A program made the translations under genes and the position numbers. A model generated the notes under the pieces. The model was not told where the DNA came from and did not search any database. It saw only the letters and a list, made by a program, of their open reading frames with translations. Below, piece by piece: positions 1-11,392 of a stretch of DNA of 64,000 nucleotides. Source of the DNA: Aurantiochytrium sp. KH105 (taxonomy: Eukaryota; Sar; Bigyra; Thraustochytrida; Thraustochytriidae); NCBI GenBank assembly GCA_003116975.1, contig BGKB01000143.1, forward strand, positions 124,001 through 188,000, read 5' to 3'. The stretch's first letter is position 1. The number at the start of each line of letters is the position of its first letter.

Positions 1-1817
1 CGACGTTTGAGCCCGGCCTTGGGGTCGTGGCGAAGTTCGGCATTGCAAATGGTGTCCATGGTCTGACCGACGAGGGCCTTGTGGGCGTTCGTGGAATCGA
101 GAACTGCATATTTCCTCGGGATGAGAAAGCCGGCAGGAGACACTTTGTAGGCATTGCCGGCCATGTGCAGGCCAAGCAAGGAATGATTAAGGTTGAGGCC
201 CTGCGCAAGTTCCTTGCACTGGTCGGCGGTAATGTGATTGTACGAGAGATCAAGATGCGAGAGCACGCGGTTCTTGGCGAGCGCGGCGCCGAGTGCCGTG
301 GCCGCCGTGCCAAGCATGTTCCAGCGTGCATCGAGCGTGTGAAGTGTCCGATTGGCTCGAATGCCCTGGGCAAGTGCTTCGGCTCCGGCTCCGGAAATAT
401 TGTTCCACGCGATATTGAGAGCCACGAGGGACTTGTTTTGCGAGAGCATCTTTCCAAGCGTCTCGGCAGTAGCGAGCGTGTGGCCCATCCCAGTGTCGCA
501 CAGGTGGAGAAAGCGCAGCGTGCACGTTGGTGTGCGGAGCGCACGACAGATTCGCTCGAAGGAATCGCCTTCAAAGCGAACCTTGTTGAGAATGACGACA
601 CGAAGCGACGCAGACTCGCGCAATAAGGCCCCGAGAGCTTTGGCGGCGCCCCGGGACACGCAGCTATGGCTGAGATCGAGCTTTCGAAGCTTGAGATGCG
701 CCGTATTTTGCAGGAGCACGGTAATGGCCGAGTCACCGAGACGATTTTCTCGCAGGTCGAGCGTGCGGAGGCCCTGCATATTGCGGAGACCTTGCGCCAT
801 GGCGCCCGCATGCGCATCGCCAATACCAAAGTGGCTTAAATTCAGAGCCCGGGGCTCGGTCTCGGAGAGGCCAAGCGGCTCGGGTAGAAGGCGTTGTTTT
901 TGACAGTACTCGGCATACATTGTTCGTGGAGAGTCTGCCTTGCGGTCGACGCCCTGGAATCGCTCGTAAAGAATCTGCTTTAGTTGCTGCTTTTGCGGAA
1001 GGACAGCAATGACTCGTTGTCCAGGATTTTGTGGTGTGAGATCCAAGCGCTTGTGCGCTCGTCGGGGTGGACTGAGGGAGGTTTTTGGGCGTACAGTTTG
1101 CCGCCTGCCCGGTGAGGAGAAAAGGTCTTTTTCTTCTTTTGTTTGTTTTTCTTCTTCATCGCCGCTCGAACAGCTATCAGGATCTCTTTCGAAGCAATCA
1201 CCATTTCGCGAGTTCGGTGTGTTGGCTTGGGGCTCGTCGGTGCTGTTTTGCCTTGGCATATCTCCGTGCGAGGTCGCTGGTCGCTGCAAGAATTGTACGG
1301 GAGGGAACTGCGCGGGAGGATCCCATATTCGAGGTCCTCGATGTCCTGAGAAACAGATGCCTTGAAGGTCGGAGACATCGAAGAGACCATCAAGAGTGCT
1401 GGCTTCCACAGTGTCTCCGGATGTATTGAGGTCTTGGGAACCTGTCTGCGCCGCAAAGTTTCGCGCTGTTCGCGCGCGCGACGTGAGGAGGCGACGCAAC
1501 CGCGCATTTCTGCGTTTGGCTTCCTGGTCTTTTCTTGATGGCGGGCCTTCGATGGATTTGAGGCGCTTTTGGAGCTGTTTATAGGTGGTGTAGCGACCAT
1601 GTCGTAGTGCCACGCGCGCAAGTTTCTGAAGATTGACCTCGATGTCGCCTTCTTTTGCGGCGCCGACCCAGTGGTGTTGATTACTATCACTTGTGTCTGT
1701 TTGCGCAGGGTCTGCAAGCTCTTGTCTTCGCCGCACGAGGCTGGCCGAGGATTGCACGTGGGGCCAGCCTGCGCTTTCACTCAGCGCAAGCGCCTGCATC
1801 TTCCCCACCTCGGCCAT
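1..1817 (-). CDS. Leucine-rich-repeat (RNI-type) protein, C-terminus cut by window edge
   Basis: An open frame on the minus strand runs from an ATG at 1817-1815 to the left edge without a stop (about 605 codons). The first upstream in-frame stop lies near 1848. Residues 1-310 are polar and low in complexity, with a Lys-rich patch and a basic/helical stretch (YTTYKQLQKRLKSIEG). From about residue 315 there are ribonuclease-inhibitor-style leucine-rich repeats of about 28 residues: LRTLDLRENRLGDSAI, LRKLDLSHSCVS, LVALNIAWNNISGAGAEAL, LSHLDLSYNHITADQCKEL. Such repeats form a horseshoe used for protein binding. Proteins of this layout are often cytosolic scaffolds or axonemal/regulatory factors in protists, but nothing here fixes the partner. 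No NACHT, kinase or other catalytic domain is visible in the part present. The true C-terminus is outside the window. An upstream ATG six codons or more away is not available, so this start is the simplest choice. The LRR call is firm; the function is unknown. Confidence 0.82.
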   Translation of the reverse strand, partial: MAEVGKMQALALSESAGWPHVQSSASLVRRRQELADPAQTDTSDSNQHHWVGAAKEGDIEVNLQKLARVALRHGRYTTYKQLQKRLKSIEGPPSRKDQEAKRRNARLRRLLTSRARTARNFAAQTGSQDLNTSGDTVEASTLDGLFDVSDLQGICFSGHRGPRIWDPPAQFPPVQFLQRPATSHGDMPRQNSTDEPQANTPNSRNGDCFERDPDSCSSGDEEEKQTKEEKDLFSSPGRRQTVRPKTSLSPPRRAHKRLDLTPQNPGQRVIAVLPQKQQLKQILYERFQGVDRKADSPRTMYAEYCQKQRLLPEPLGLSETEPRALNLSHFGIGDAHAGAMAQGLRNMQGLRTLDLRENRLGDSAITVLLQNTAHLKLRKLDLSHSCVSRGAAKALGALLRESASLRVVILNKVRFEGDSFERICRALRTPTCTLRFLHLCDTGMGHTLATAETLGKMLSQNKSLVALNIAWNNISGAGAEALAQGIRANRTLHTLDARWNMLGTAATALGAALAKNRVLSHLDLSYNHITADQCKELAQGLNLNHSLLGLHMAGNAYKVSPAGFLIPRKYAVLDSTNAHKALVGQTMDTICNAELRHDPKAGLKR

Positions 1818-2716
1818 CCTCGTTTCACGATGCAATGCTATCAATCAATCTGTTCCGACCGGTCGAGGCGAGGTTTGCCCGCGGCGGCTCTTCTCGCCAG
1901 CCAGACACTCCGGCCGCGGGACCTCGCGTGCGGCGCGCCCTCTGCGAGCCTCCAAGAGAGACCTTCTGCTGCTTCGTCTCGTCGCGTCGCAGTAACTCCG
2001 CGCTCGAAGAAATGGCGTCTCTCTCTCTCTTTCATTAGGGCTGCGCGGCGCGGACCCCCACGTGCGTGCGCAACCCTTTTGTGTGCGCAACCCTTTTTCG
2101 CCCCGCCTTGAGCACGGGCCGTGTCTGTCCCGGCGCTGTCCACAGCCGCGCTCGCGCTCCCGCAGCTGCGTCACTGATACGCCCGCGGGTGCGGGGCCAG
2201 AGTGCACACCGTGGGGGGCGCACACCCCGCGCTTGGACGCGCACGGACGGCCGTGCGTCGAGGACTGTGCACTCTCGACGCGCGGCTCTGCGGCGGCGGC
2301 GTCGGTCGGGAGACGCACGAAGCCGCGCCGTGTCGGTTGCGTGTGGCCTAGAGAGGCCTGGGTGGCTGGCTGCAGCTGGCTGCAGTGCGCTGCGTGTGAG
2401 ACCTAGTAGGCCTGGGTGTAGCAGAGTCTTAGCTTGCTGAACTGCCTTTGATCTTCGTTTGTCGATGGTCGATCGTCCATAATAACGCTCGAAACGAAGG
2501 TGCTCCATGTTCGATGTCGAGTCTCGCGGTCGGTCCTTGGATGAACGCCGGACAGCGTCCCGCGGTGGCCTGGCGTGATGTGGCGCAATTGGTGGGGTGG
2601 CAGGGTGGGTGGGTATAGCCAGGTGGGCGCAGGTGGCTGGCTGGGTGGCTGGCTGGTCTTTGGCAAATCACTCACTCCTCCGCGCGCTCGAATGCGAGAT
2701 GCATGCGAGCGAGACG

Positions 2717-2784
2717 AATGGATGAACAAATGAACAAATGAATGAATGAACGAATGAACGAATGAATGAATGGATGAATGAATG
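2717..2784. repeat. Imperfect (AATG)n microsatellite
   Basis: A run of GAATGAAT-type tetranucleotides with interspersed AACA and AACG units. Confidence 0.9.
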
Positions 2785-3429
2785 CGCTCGCCCAATGAGG
2801 GATGGAAGGATTGTTCGGGCCGCAACCAAACGCTGCCTCGCCCGGATCCGATTCTTCCCTCGTACGGTCGTGCAGTTCTTCCCTCTCAGGTCGGTCGGCC
2901 GGTTGGTCGGTCGGTGAGTTGGTTTGTCGGTAGACAGCCTAATAAAGCAGCGTTGCGCTCAATTTTGAGGCTTGCGCTCATTTTCTCGCGGGCAGCTGCG
3001 CATCCGCGGTCGCCATCGGCCTGCCGCGCTGGCTCGTGGGTGAGACTCCTCTCGCGCACGCTCTGCCCAGCCAGCCGGCCAGCCGGTTGGCAAACACCCT
3101 ACGAGGACGACGTCCTCCGTGGCCGTCCGCGCTGCTGCGCGCCTTGCGACCGCATCTGCAGCACGTGCAGGCGGCGAGGACACCACGATTGACGGCGGCA
3201 CCTCCCTCCCACACAAGTGCGAGTTCGACGCCTCGATCCATACCCACGGCGACCGCGAGACGACGCTCGCTAGCTAGAGCTAGAGCGAGAGCGAGAGTTC
3301 TTCTCTCCGGCGATACGCGCTTGATCGATCGACTCGCGCACGAGCCGTCGACGACCGACTTCGTGCCATTCGTCCCCATCATGCAAGCCTGTCCGCATTC
3401 TCTCGAGGCGAGGGCACAGGTATGTATGC

Positions 3430-3490
3430 TGCATGCATGCATGCATGTATCCATTCATCCATCCATCCATCCATCCATCCATCCATCCAT
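3430..3490. repeat. (GCAT)n then (CATC)n microsatellite
   Basis: A short palindromic GCATGCATGC run grades into about eight CATC units. Confidence 0.9.
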
Positions 3491-3988
3491 TCACCATACT
3501 AGGCGGCGGCCTCCCACGAATGATCGAACACGATCGACTCGCGCGCCGCAGAATCACGCTGTGGCGAAAGCTACAGCTCGTGTCCAGCATTGGCAAGATG
3601 GTACTTGCCTCGCGGGCGGGCGTCGAGGACGGCGTAATAAGGTAACGCTGTCGCTCGGCCAACCCCACCAGTCAATCCATCGATCCATCCACAATCAACC
3701 AAATCCACCAATCAGTCAATCAACCAACAAATCAAGCCAAATAAAAACCTATAGGCATCTAGACAGGAAGTCAGCACGGCGCGCTCAGCAGCGAGTCGGA
3801 GCGGAAACGGCGCGAGGTACGACGCGCCTGTGTTGTGTATAGTACTTGTGAGGCGAGGACGGTCGATGGACCTCTCGATCTTACATTGATCATTCATTCA
3901 TCGAACGAGCAATCGATCAGCAGAACCGTATCGCGGAGGAGGGTCGTCGCGCTCCGCCCGCCGGGACGGACGGCGGGCTCCACGCGTG

Positions 3989-3991
<3 letters not shown>

Positions 3992-4018
<27 letters not shown>
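3992..4018. repeat. (CAG)9 trinucleotide repeat
   Basis: A pure CAG run. It gives a polyQ tract in one short spurious frame, but no supported gene covers it. Confidence 0.9.
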
Positions 4019-4019
<1 letters not shown>

Positions 4020-4435
4020 TTCGCGCAGGCTTGAGAGCTCGCGCTGCGCTGCGAAGCACGAGCCTTGGGGTGCTTTGCTGCTGCGAGCGTGGGAGGCGAG
4101 CAGAGACAGCGACAGCGAGCGAGCGATCTCTCGAGGAGCAAAGCGCACGGATGAAGACGCTTCATCCGCGCGTGCGGCGCGGCCCGTACTCGTGAGCATC
4201 ATGCACGCGTGCGTCCGCGAGTGTGACGGTCCGAGCTGATGCGATGATCTAGGCCGCGCGTCTGCGTGCTCTACAGAAAAGCATGCAAGATGCACGCGCG
4301 AGGAGAGTCGGTCTCGGCGGCGCGAGTATGCGCGAGTATGCGAGGCCTCGCGAGTCGTGGCGCAGCAGCGGGCGAGTCGAGTGGGTTCCAACTCGCGGCG
4401 TGCGTCTTTGAGTAGACCACCGACCGACTGCCCCG

Positions 4436-4686
4436 CGCAAGCAAGCAAGCAAACAAACAAGCAGACACGCCATTGGATGTTGTTGATACGGGAGAAGAGC
4501 AAAGGAAGGAAGCCCGGGGGGCGAGTCGTGCACACTGCAGGCGTGCTGCACGGCTCTGCTCTGCACTCACGCACTCACGCACTGCCGCCATCCTTGACCT
4601 GGGGCAGAAGAACCGTGAGTGGCCAGGCAGGCAGGCAGGCAGTCGCAGTCGCAGTCGCAGTCGCAGTAGCGGTCGCAGTCGCAGCC
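4436..4686. repeat. (GCAA)n, (GGCA)n and hexamer (GTCGCA)n repeats
   Basis: GCAAGCAA/AACA units lie at 4436-4462. GGCA units at 4624-4642 run directly into a hexamer array GTCGCA at 4642-4686 with one variant unit. The 160 bp between them is not repetitive. Confidence 0.85.
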
Positions 4687-5031
4687 GCGGAGGCAGCAAA
4701 GCCCGAACTCGTGTGCACGAGGGAGACCGTGACTGACCTGCATGGCTGAAGAGCGGGACCGAACGAGCACGGGCACAGGATTGCCGCGAGGAGGGGATAG
4801 ATGCATGTATGTGTACACGCGGGGTGTTGGCTGTTGCGGAAAAGAGCAAGGGAAAGATGATCGAGTTGATAAAGGAAAACTATAGGCATTGACAGTGTGT
4901 ATAATCGTCTATGGTCATGGATAGTCATGGATAAAAGAGAGTAGCAGAAGAGGCATGTAGATGAAGACGTAGTGATGGCGAAATAATTGGCGCAAAGAAA
5001 GAAACAAAAAGCTCGTCGAGAAGCCATAGAG

Positions 5032-6816
5032 CTACTCGAGCTTGAGCATGAGTCGTTTGACAAAAGCAAGGTCCATCGGGTTGACGACGGGCTTGCAGTC
5101 TTCAGGTTTGGGGCACGACACCTTGTGGCACGAGTGAACGTGGCGACGGAGCTCGGAGTGGCAAGCAAATGACTTTTTGCATGTCTCGAGCACGCAAGGA
5201 AAGGGGCGAATGTTCGAATGGATGCGAATGATGTGCATGCGAAGGTCTGACTGTCGCACGAAGGAGCGACCACAGTCATCAGCCAGGCACCTCCAAATCT
5301 TGGCGTCGAGATGAACGTTGCGCACATGGAGACGCAGACCTTCACCCGTAGAGTACGTCTTGTGGCAGCCAGGGTGCACGCAGGTGAAGCTGTTTTCGCC
5401 AAGAATGTGTTTCTCGCGGTGCTCGAGCAAGTCGTCTGGGGCGTCGAATTTGCGCAAGCAAAACTCGCACACGCTGCGACGGTTCGCCTTGGTGACACGG
5501 GTGGCGTGCAGCTCTGGCATGGCAGTTTTGACGCCCTGATTTGTGTCGGGTTCTGGGCTCGACGTTGGGCTAGGCGTGTCGTTGATGCCGAGCGCAGCAA
5601 ATCGCTTAACGTTGGCGTTCTTGGGGCTGATGCAGCCGTGGTGGCCGTAATGTTCAGACAGGCGGCGTTTGGCGCAATGACGATCGTCGGAGGTGGCTCG
5701 GTGCAGGTCAGAAGCACCAGCCGTTCCACCCGCAGCAGCAGCCCTTGCCGAAGCTGACAAAGGGGTTGCTGCAGCTGCAGCGGCTGCGACTGGACCATGG
5801 TGCGCAATTCCGTTTGCATACGCAGCGGATCCAAGCGGTCTCACTGTCGCGCATCCGTCCGAATTTGCACGCTGCAGCATTGCGTGGCGCGAGGGGCCGA
5901 GCGGTCCTTGCCGATGTGTTTGGTACGCTGCCGCGGCTGCTGGAGTCATGGGTGCAGCTCCAGCAGCCGCCGCCGCAGCAGCAGCAGCGTGCATGTATTG
6001 CGCGTGCTGTTCTCTCGCAAGAAGATGCGCATCGTGCATGTACCGCACCTGCAGGGCATGACGCGCGAGCTGAATTTCGTGGTATTGAGCAAGCAGCTGT
6101 CGCTCCTGAAGTTTGAGGTGTGCATCGATGTGCGAGGGGTCAGGGCCTGCTCCGGTGGGCACGGAACCGTACACTGGCGCCGCCGCCATGGAGTAGTGAT
6201 GTTGTTGATGATGATGAGGAGGAGGCCCAAGCGCATACGGGTACGGTGCCATGGCGGGCATGTGGCCCGGGTGCACGTGGACTGCCGAGGCGGATGGGTT
6301 TGCGGGCGAGCGGGCGAGCATGCGTTCCTCACGCGAACGTCGCTCCTCCCTGGAGGACAGAACGGCTTCGGAGTGTCGTGGCATGTGCGTGGGCATCATG
6401 GCGTGTCTGGGTCTTGATGGTGGTGCGTCTGCCGCGGCGCTGACAGTAGCAGTAGCTGCACCAGAAGGAGCAGCAGGGGCGGTTGCAGCGTTTTGTGATG
6501 CCATGCGTGCTGCTGCGTGGTCGCCTTCGTGTGCTTCGGTCTCTGCGCCAGGCTCGTTGAGAAAGATGAGGTCGATGGGCTTGAGGTGAAGGGCCTCCAA
6601 GCCATCTTCTTCTGCCGCGGCCTGCGAAGGGCCGATTGAGGGGCTTACAAGGTCGTCCTTGGCGTTGCTGCCTCGTTCCGCGTCTTCTCGCGACCACGCG
6701 ATAGTAATGTCTGACGGGGCGCCGTGCTCGTCCTCGATGTCCTCGAAATTGTCGAGCCACGCCATCTCCTCGCCGGCCTCGTTGCCGATGTTCTCGTTGC
6801 CGACGGTCTCGTACAT
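5032..6816 (-). CDS. C2H2 zinc-finger protein with four tandem fingers
   Basis: This is an intact 594-residue frame with an ATG at 6816-6814 and stop TAG at 5034-5032. Residues 1-110 are acidic. Residues 110-430 are low complexity, with Ala, His and Gln runs (polyA tracts, HHHQQH), as expected of a disordered regulatory region. Four C-terminal C2H2 fingers follow: residues 450-470 (C-x2-C-x12-H-x4-H) and 479-502, 510-533 and 541-564 (each C-x4-C-x12-H-x4-5-H). The C-x4-C spacing and short seven-residue linkers resemble the TFIIIA/ZIC/Gli style of DNA-binding finger. A 30-residue tail after the last finger contains two further Cys (SCPKPEDC). A nuclear DNA-binding role, probably transcriptional, is inferred; the target is unknown. 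The gene stands alone, with no intron needed and no close neighbour. Confidence 0.88.
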   Translation of the reverse strand: MYETVGNENIGNEAGEEMAWLDNFEDIEDEHGAPSDITIAWSREDAERGSNAKDDLVSPSIGPSQAAAEEDGLEALHLKPIDLIFLNEPGAETEAHEGDHAAARMASQNAATAPAAPSGAATATVSAAADAPPSRPRHAMMPTHMPRHSEAVLSSREERRSREERMLARSPANPSASAVHVHPGHMPAMAPYPYALGPPPHHHQQHHYSMAAAPVYGSVPTGAGPDPSHIDAHLKLQERQLLAQYHEIQLARHALQVRYMHDAHLLAREQHAQYMHAAAAAAAAAGAAPMTPAAAAAYQTHRQGPLGPSRHAMLQRANSDGCATVRPLGSAAYANGIAHHGPVAAAAAAATPLSASARAAAAGGTAGASDLHRATSDDRHCAKRRLSEHYGHHGCISPKNANVKRFAALGINDTPSPTSSPEPDTNQGVKTAMPELHATRVTKANRRSVCEFCLRKFDAPDDLLEHREKHILGENSFTCVHPGCHKTYSTGEGLRLHVRNVHLDAKIWRCLADDCGRSFVRQSDLRMHIIRIHSNIRPFPCVLETCKKSFACHSELRRHVHSCHKVSCPKPEDCKPVVNPMDLAFVKRLMLKLE

Positions 6817-7503
6817 GGTCTGTTGTGTCTTTTCTGGCTCTAGCAGCGCGGCGCCGCGAGGGCCGTCCCTCCCTGCTCCGCGCGTTGCAGATCTGCGGCC
6901 GCCTGGGCCTTGCTTCCTTGCTTCCTTCCTTTCCTTCCTCTCTCGGCTGGGTGGGCTTTTTGCCTTTACCTTTACTTTCCCTGTCCGTGGGTTCCCTGCG
7001 GCACCAACCAGTCAGCGAGAGCTAGCGCCAGGCTTGATTGCCTTCCTTCCTTCCCTTCCTAGCTGGCCGTGCGCGGATCTTCCTCGCCGGGATTCGGCGG
7101 CGCCTAGTTCTGGCCCGTGACGTTGTTTGTTTGTCGTTTGGCGCCCGGGCCTGAGGTCGCAGCGAGCGATACCTGCTTCTACGGCTGTCGAGCCGCGTCC
7201 CTGGGCGAGCTTTGCTTTGCTTGCTTTGGCTTTGCTTGCTTTGCTCTGGCTGCTTGCTCTGCCTCGCAAGCCGGAGCGCCGGAAAACGAGTGGCGGGGCG
7301 CCTGGACAAGCAAAAAAGGGTGGGATGCTCTGCCGCGGGCTTGAGGGATGACGACTGCTCAGGCTCTGGCCACGGCTGCCTCGCTTTTCGCTTTGCCTTG
7401 CTTTGCTCGGGACAAAACGGGCGAGAGGAGCGGCGCGAGGAGCGAAGGCGATCTGCACTCTCTGCGTGGGCGACGGTGGCTCTCTTGACGCGAGGCTTGG
7501 CAA

Positions 7504-7602
7504 GAGAGAGAGAGAGAGAGAGAGAGAAAATGGAAATGGAAAAAGCGCACACGCAGCTTTTTTCCTGTTTTCTTTTCTTTTCTTTTCTTTTCTTTTCTTT
7601 CT
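7504..7602. repeat. (AG)n and (TTTTC)n microsatellites
   Basis: (AG)12 lies at 7504-7527. A TTTTC pentamer array lies at 7567-7602. Confidence 0.9.
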
Positions 7603-7826
7603 CCCCCGCTGGTTTACGCTTTACCGCCGGAACCCGCCAGGGACGGGTGTGTGTACACCCGTGTGCGTGAGTGAGTGCGTGGCCCGGCGTAAATGAGAGC
7701 GAAGCAGGCGTCGCTCAGTATACAAACAGGCTATCGCGCAATCAGCCAGCCAGTTCGAACTGCTCCCAGCCAGATGCTGCGCCGCCGTGTGCTCGAGCCG
7801 CCAGAAAGAGCAGCGAGAGTGGAATG

Positions 7827-7897
7827 AAAAGGAAAGAAAAAAGAAAGAAAAGAAAAGAAAAGAAAAGAAAAAGTTTTCTTTTCTTTTTCTTTTCTCT
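7827..7897. repeat. Inverted repeat of AAAAG and CTTTT pentamers
   Basis: A purine array of GAAAA units (7827-7873) is followed within one or two bases by its complement of TTTTC units (7874-7897). The two arms could form a long A-T-rich hairpin. Confidence 0.85.
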
Positions 7898-8976
7898 GGC
7901 CTTTGTCCTTTCTCTCTTCGAATGCTGTCCGCGCTCGTTCGCTCGGTGAAAATCTACTGCGCTGTGCTGCGCTGTGCTGCGCTGCGCGGTCCGCAAGTTC
8001 GTCAGTCAGTCAGTGAGTGCATTTTGATCCCATTGCTGCCGCGCGCGCACCCCCTTTCCCCCGTCCCCCCACCCTCCTCCTCCCCGTCGCGGCGCGCGTC
8101 AGTCCCGCCTGCCCGAGCCGTGCCAGTCGCTCGCTCAACCACCGCGGCAAGTCCGTCTTTCCTCTCCTCGCTTGTTTTTATCGGTGTGCGCCGCGACCAA
8201 GCGCTCCTTCTGCCCTCCTCGCGCGCGACCGGCTGGCACAACCGCCGGTGTGCTTGCTTACTCTCTCGCCCTCCTCCTGCCTTCGCTCACCGCACACATG
8301 CCTGGCATCCGGTCGCGCTCGCGCTCGCGGCAGCGGCAGCGGCAGCGACACGGCGCGCGGGCATGTGCATTGACGGCCTTCGCGCCTCGCCTCGCGCCCC
8401 TCGCTTCCTGCGGCTTCGCGTCGCGGCCCGGAAGGTACCGGGCCTGGCGAGCGCGGTCTCCCCCTCAAGCTCGCAAGCAAGCAAGCAAGCAACCCAAGCT
8501 AGCTGGCAAGCTTCGCAGGCGAGCGAGGGCCTTCGTTTATTACACACGCGTACATGCATGAAGGCTTGGCCAACCTGCCTGGCTGCCCGAGACTGCGAGT
8601 GTGTACCGCACCGCAGCGGCAGAGTGCGTGACCTCTCGGCTCACATTCCTCTCCCGCTCTCGCACCGCAACGCTACGCTGACGCGGCCCGAGCACTTGCC
8701 GCGCGGGCCTCTCGCCCTGCACGCGCGCGAGGGAGGCCCAGCCGCCTCCCGCCTCTGCATCGAGCGCGGCGCTTGTCGTGCTGCTGCTCCATTTGCTTTG
8801 CTGTGTCGCTCGATCCTTTCTTCCTTGGTGCGCTCTCTGCGCGCGTGAACTCCCAAGAGCTGCGGAGAGGAAGATCGCGCAGGAGCTGCGGCGAAAGCCG
8901 GCTGGCGAGGAGGGAAAAGAGGCCGCCGCGGCCGTCGTCGCGCGCCTGGACGGACGGGACGGGCTGGATGGCCCAG

Positions 8977-9018
8977 TAAAGCAAAGCAAAGCAAAGCAAA
9001 GCAAAGCAAAGCAAAGCG
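8977..9018. repeat. (GCAAA)8 pentanucleotide repeat
   Basis: A nearly perfect GCAAA array. A related GCAA array lies at 8468-8492. Confidence 0.9.
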
Positions 9019-9273
9019 GAGCTGGCGGAGAAAATAACAACAAAGAAAGAAAGCGCACGCGCACGATTGTGCGAACCTCGGGGTCGCGCGCGCTCACTCA
9101 CTCACGCGCTCACTCACTCGAAGTCAACGCACCCACGCACTCGCTTGCGGGAGCGAACGGGCGGGCTGTGTCCCGCAAGGGGGCGACCGGGCTGGGCTCG
9201 CGCCAGGATCTTGTCTACTCGCTCTCCCGCTCTCCCGCTCGCGGTCATCGATTGCCGCGGCCTCTCTTCCCCT

Positions 9274-9401
9274 CCCCCCCCCCCCTCAAGGTCTCCTCCT
9301 TTCCCCTCCTCGCCTCGAACTTCGTCACGGCGACAACGAACGAACGAACGATGATGCACGTACCTTTCTTCGCGAGAGCTGCTGCTGCTGCTGCTGCTGC
9401 T
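9274..9401. repeat. Poly(C) tract and (GCT)8
   Basis: About twelve C residues at 9274-9285 are followed by a GCT trinucleotide run at 9378-9401. Confidence 0.85.
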
Positions 9402-10086
9402 CGAATGGATGGACCACTGGTCACTGCCACAGCTTTCTTGCTTTGCTCTCCGGTTCTTACTCGGGTAGAGGCCGGCAAGAAAAGATGACTGATTCCCTGT
9501 TTTTGCTTCGTCCAGGCTGTTTGCTTCGTCTTCAGCTTCCGGCCTGTTCGCGCAGCGCGAGCTTGACGAAGTCGACACGCGCGGACACGTCCAGGCTCCA
9601 GCCAAAGCCTGCGCCAAGCTATCGAAGTTACGGCCCGAAAGAGCCGCGCGAGGCGAGCCGGGCTCGCGGGCTTCGAGTCCGAGTCAGACACTCACCTGCG
9701 TGTCCCGCCTTGCGCTGCGAAAGCAGCGCACGCACGGGGCGCACGCTCGCAAGGCACGCGCGCGAGCAGGCTACGGTGCGCGACGCGCGGCCGCCCGGTC
9801 GAGCGATGGATGGATCGAGCGGGCGCAATGGGCGGATGGGCGAACGAAGATAGATGCAATCGATCCCCGACGGAGGCGCGGGTTCCCTCACGCGGCGCCT
9901 CCGGGAGACTCTGCTAAACTCTGCTTGCTCCGCTCCCTCGACCCCGACCGAGGACGCTCGCTCCCGAGGAGCGCGCGGCGGAGGCGAGGCCCGCGCCGAG
10001 CGCAAGTGGTGGTGATGGGCTGGACGGCGGGGGACGCGGCCCGGACCCGTACCCAGGCTCAGGACACCTTGCTGGCAGAGGACTCG

Positions 10087-10127
10087 CGATGCGATGCGAT
10101 GCGATGCGATGCGATGCGATGCGATGC
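10087..10127. repeat. (GATGC)8 pentanucleotide repeat
   Basis: A nearly perfect CGATG/GATGC array. Confidence 0.9.
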
Positions 10128-11261
10128 AATACGAGTTTGCCTGAGGGAGGGATGGAGAGGGAGAGGGAGACTCGCTTGTCGGGCTGATTGGTTGTTTGAT
10201 GACAGAGTTGATTCGATGCGCGCAACCCGCAAGGACGCTTCCTTGTCTTTGCTCGCTTGCTTTTTCTCCTACCGCGGTTGAGGGACGTCTTGAATGAATG
10301 AATCACAAGCCCTCAAGCTGCCGCGACAGAAAACAACCTTGGCCAAGCTCGTCCCGTCGAAAGAAGTCTGTGCCTGCGTTCGCTCGCTCGCTTGCCGACG
10401 TCGCTCGGGCTGGGCGAGACGAGTAAATTTATTGGCCAAAGGTGAAAACGCAGACCGTGCACGCGAGCGTAAAAGGGTGGTTTTCTGAAGGGGGTCGAGC
10501 GGGTCCAGGGCACTGGTGTATGTATGCGCAAGGGCGTGCAGGTGCGTGCGTGCGTGCGTATCGTCAGCCAAACAGCCAGCCAGACAAGGGATGCGGAGGC
10601 GCCTTGGTCTTTGCGTCCGTCCAGAATTCCAGTTTGGGCCGCCTATTTCTCCTTGTTTGGAGTTTCCCTGGCTGGCTGATGATGAGAGCCAGGTGCCAGG
10701 CAAGCGTGCGGCTGCCACTGGTCGCTTGCTAACTTGCTGGCCTTGCCTCTGCCTACTGCGATTACTTGCACGTCGTGTCGCTGGTGCTATTGCCTTCTGC
10801 AGGTCACCTCGTTTCGCGTCACCTTCACCACGCGTCGCGCTTCGCGTCGTCTGCGCGTGGGATTGCGCTCTGCTCTGCTCTGCGCTGCTCTGCGCTGGGC
10901 TTCTCCGCGCGCGCGCAATCTACGCTGGGCTCACGGAGGCAAGGACCTTCAAAGAGCGAGCGAGGAAGCAAGCAAGGTGGCGCCGATGCGATCGATGCGA
11001 GAAGCTGTCTGTGCCGCTCGCTCGCTCGCTCGCTAGGAGTCTGCCGACCGCAACCTTCTGCTGCAGAGCTGCAGCGCCTGCTTCGTCGCGTCGGAGCCTG
11101 GGCTCCCCGCGCCGCACTTCCCGGGGCCGGCAGCCAGGCTCGCACGCGTCGTGCCCTCGCTCACGGCGCTCTCTCTGTTCCTTCAATCTCTCTCTTGCCC
11201 CCGCTCGCTCGCCTGCTTGCTCGCTTGCTTGTTTGCTTGAATGTGGTAAAGAGCAAGATGG

Positions 11262-11286
11262 AAAAAAGAAAGAAAAGAAAGAATGA

Positions 11287-11374
<88 letters not shown>

Positions 11375-11392
11375 AAAGAAAGAATGAAAAAC
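11262..11392. repeat. (GAAA)n long purine microsatellite
   Basis: About 130 bp of almost pure GAAA units with a few GAATG interruptions at each end. It is the longest simple repeat in the window and generates spurious KKERKKER (plus) and FFLSFFLS (minus) frames. Confidence 0.95.

Larger units (their letters stand above)
1818..5031. other. Intergenic, repeat-rich, no supported gene
   Basis: About 3.2 kb lie between the 5' end of the LRR gene and the 3' end of the zinc-finger gene (both minus strand). The left half is very GC-rich and the right half carries several microsatellites, listed separately. Open frames of 100-270 codons occur on both strands but overlap each other freely. They are rich in Arg/Ala/Ser or built from translated microsatellites, and show no recognisable domain. 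The stretch 1818-2100 is the presumptive promoter and leader of the LRR gene. 4750-5031 is more AT-rich and should contain the 3' untranslated region of the zinc-finger gene. Confidence 0.6.

Noticed and set aside
1-1013. Plus-strand and frame-shifted ORFs at the left edge (27-626 plus, 352-903 plus, 250-525 minus)
   Set aside because: They are shadows of the LRR gene, whose true frame on the minus strand shows regular leucine-rich repeats throughout.
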